Shown here: one piece after another, positions 63,470 through 64,000 of the stretch
Position numbering within the stretch: position 1 is the first letter of the stretch
Layout: each line of letters starts with the position of its first letter
Source of the DNA: JAGVSR01 sp963742405
GTDB lineage: Bacteria; Pseudomonadota; Alphaproteobacteria; Rhizobiales; Hyphomicrobiaceae
Assembly (NCBI GenBank): GCA_963742405.1
Contig: CAVUMB010000008.1
Span: 1 to 64,000, forward strand
Direction of reading: 5' to 3'
Length of the DNA: 64,000 nucleotides
Notes under the pieces: generated by a model
Database searches by the model: none
Seen by the model: only the letters and a program-made list of their open reading frames with translations
What the model was told of the DNA's origin: nothing
Made by a program: the position numbers and the translations under genes

Positions 63470-64000
63470 TCAACCGTTAACCGTTGTTGCGGTGCAAAAG
63501 AGCAAACAAGTCTCGCGGCCGCGAGTTCCCAAGTCGTCGCAGCGCAGAGCTGACGAACGACGTTCAATTAATCGGAGGAAAGCGCCATAACGCCCTGTTA
63601 TACCAGCGACGTAGCTGAAACCATGCTCAGACAGCTTGGCGGTTAAAGTGTGGTATGCGGATGACAGCGCGACCGGGTCGGTGGAGCGAAGCACAAGGTC
63701 CGTCGCGTATTGTCCATCCTTGAACGCGGGATAACTGCCCATCGCGACTTGAGGCCATTGCGACTGATGTGCCGCGAACAGTTCGGCAATCTCGCCTTCC
63801 GCATGTGAAACGACGATGGACGCGGACACGCACTTTGGCGCCGGTCTGCAGCACGGCGGTTGCTGAGTGCAGCATCGATTCCATGATCGACGGCACACCG
63901 GCCATGACGATGACATTGCCGATGCGAAAACCAGGCGCGACGGAGACCTCATTGACGACGAGATCGGCACCAGCCGGGATGCGCGCCATCCGCAGACGGG
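63470..64000 (-). CDS. CinA/MoCF-binding-type protein, 3' part, one frame change
   Basis: Continues beyond the window. The first frame (from 63989) reads NEVSVAPGFRIGNVIVMAGV and PSIMESMLHSATAVLQTGAK; after a change near 63830 the neighbouring frame gives AEGEIAELFAAHQSQWPQVA and MGSYPAFKDGQYATDLVLRS. The PGFRIGNVIVMAGVP region and MGSYP ending fit the molybdopterin-binding-domain family related to the N-terminal part of CinA (COG1058). The C-terminal 40 residues up to TAA or TGA 63470 look unusual and may be out of frame. Role in cofactor or nucleotide repair is unproven. Confidence 0.7.
   Translation of the reverse strand, partial: PVCGWRASRLVPISSSMRSPSRLVFASAMSSSWPVCRRSWNRCCTQQPPCCRPAPKCVSASIVVSHAEGEIAELFAAHQSQWPQVAMGSYPAFKDGQYATDLVLRSTDPVALSSAYHTLTAKLSEHGFSYVAGITGRYGAFLRLIERRSSALRCDDLGTRGRETCLLFCTATTVNG

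Overview
The window looks like chromosome of an alphaproteobacterium of the order Hyphomicrobiales (Rhizobiales), near the Xanthobacteraceae/Hyphomicrobiaceae. The reasons are the high GC of the core part, the gene orders miaA-ilvI-ilvN-ilvC-leuA and rpiA-DUF2059-gor, the DUF2865 and pentapeptide-repeat proteins, and the HWE-type histidine kinase. This placement is inference from protein families and synteny; no database search was possible.

Left third (1-17.7 kb): accessory DNA, less GC-rich than the rest. It opens with a decayed potassium transporter (kup). An IS21-family element with readable terminal repeats (2149-4655) follows, butted against a 5'-truncated IS3-family transposase. From 5.9 kb come small stress or signalling type genes: a DUF4239 membrane protein, a DUF1269 protein, a DksA/TraR zinc-finger relic, two copies of an unrecognised 72-aa protein, a P-II-like protein with altered key residues, an HWE histidine kinase with two single-domain response regulators, a cupin, a NUDIX hydrolase and several unknown proteins. 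Three degraded copies of a tyrosine-recombinase C-terminus are scattered among them. The segment ends at the 3' end of a tRNA-Lys(CUU) gene (17666-17741), the classic attachment point of integrative elements.

Core part (17.9-64 kb): mainly housekeeping genes. An MreB-family gene is followed by branched-chain amino-acid synthesis (leuA, ilvC, ilvN, ilvI, and cimA further on) and miaA. Next come a CaCA-type cation antiporter, an Atm1-like ABC transporter, a LysM protein, a LOG-family hydrolase, an M48 protease, MeaB GTPase, a pentapeptide protein and a tight operon (cysS, two tiny membrane proteins, GNAT, a third tiny membrane protein, cimA). Then gltX-nadE, an amino-acid permease, class II DAHP synthase, YceI, an SDR, gor, DUF2059, rpiA, gph, topA, an RlpA-like protein and a partial CinA/MoCF-binding gene. 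A GC-rich palindromic repeat occurs in at least four copies (near 19.25, 19.47, 60.95 and 61.03 kb).

Quality warning: many core genes that should be intact (ilvI, miaA, cimA, nadE, the ABC transporter, the antiporter, the RlpA-like gene) are broken by single-base frame changes, densest at 29.6-35 kb. Several are essential or needed for prototrophy, so uncorrected indel errors are more likely than real decay. The decayed kup, IS21, integrase and DksA genes in the accessory part may be genuine relics. I found no CRISPR array, rRNA or replication origin.
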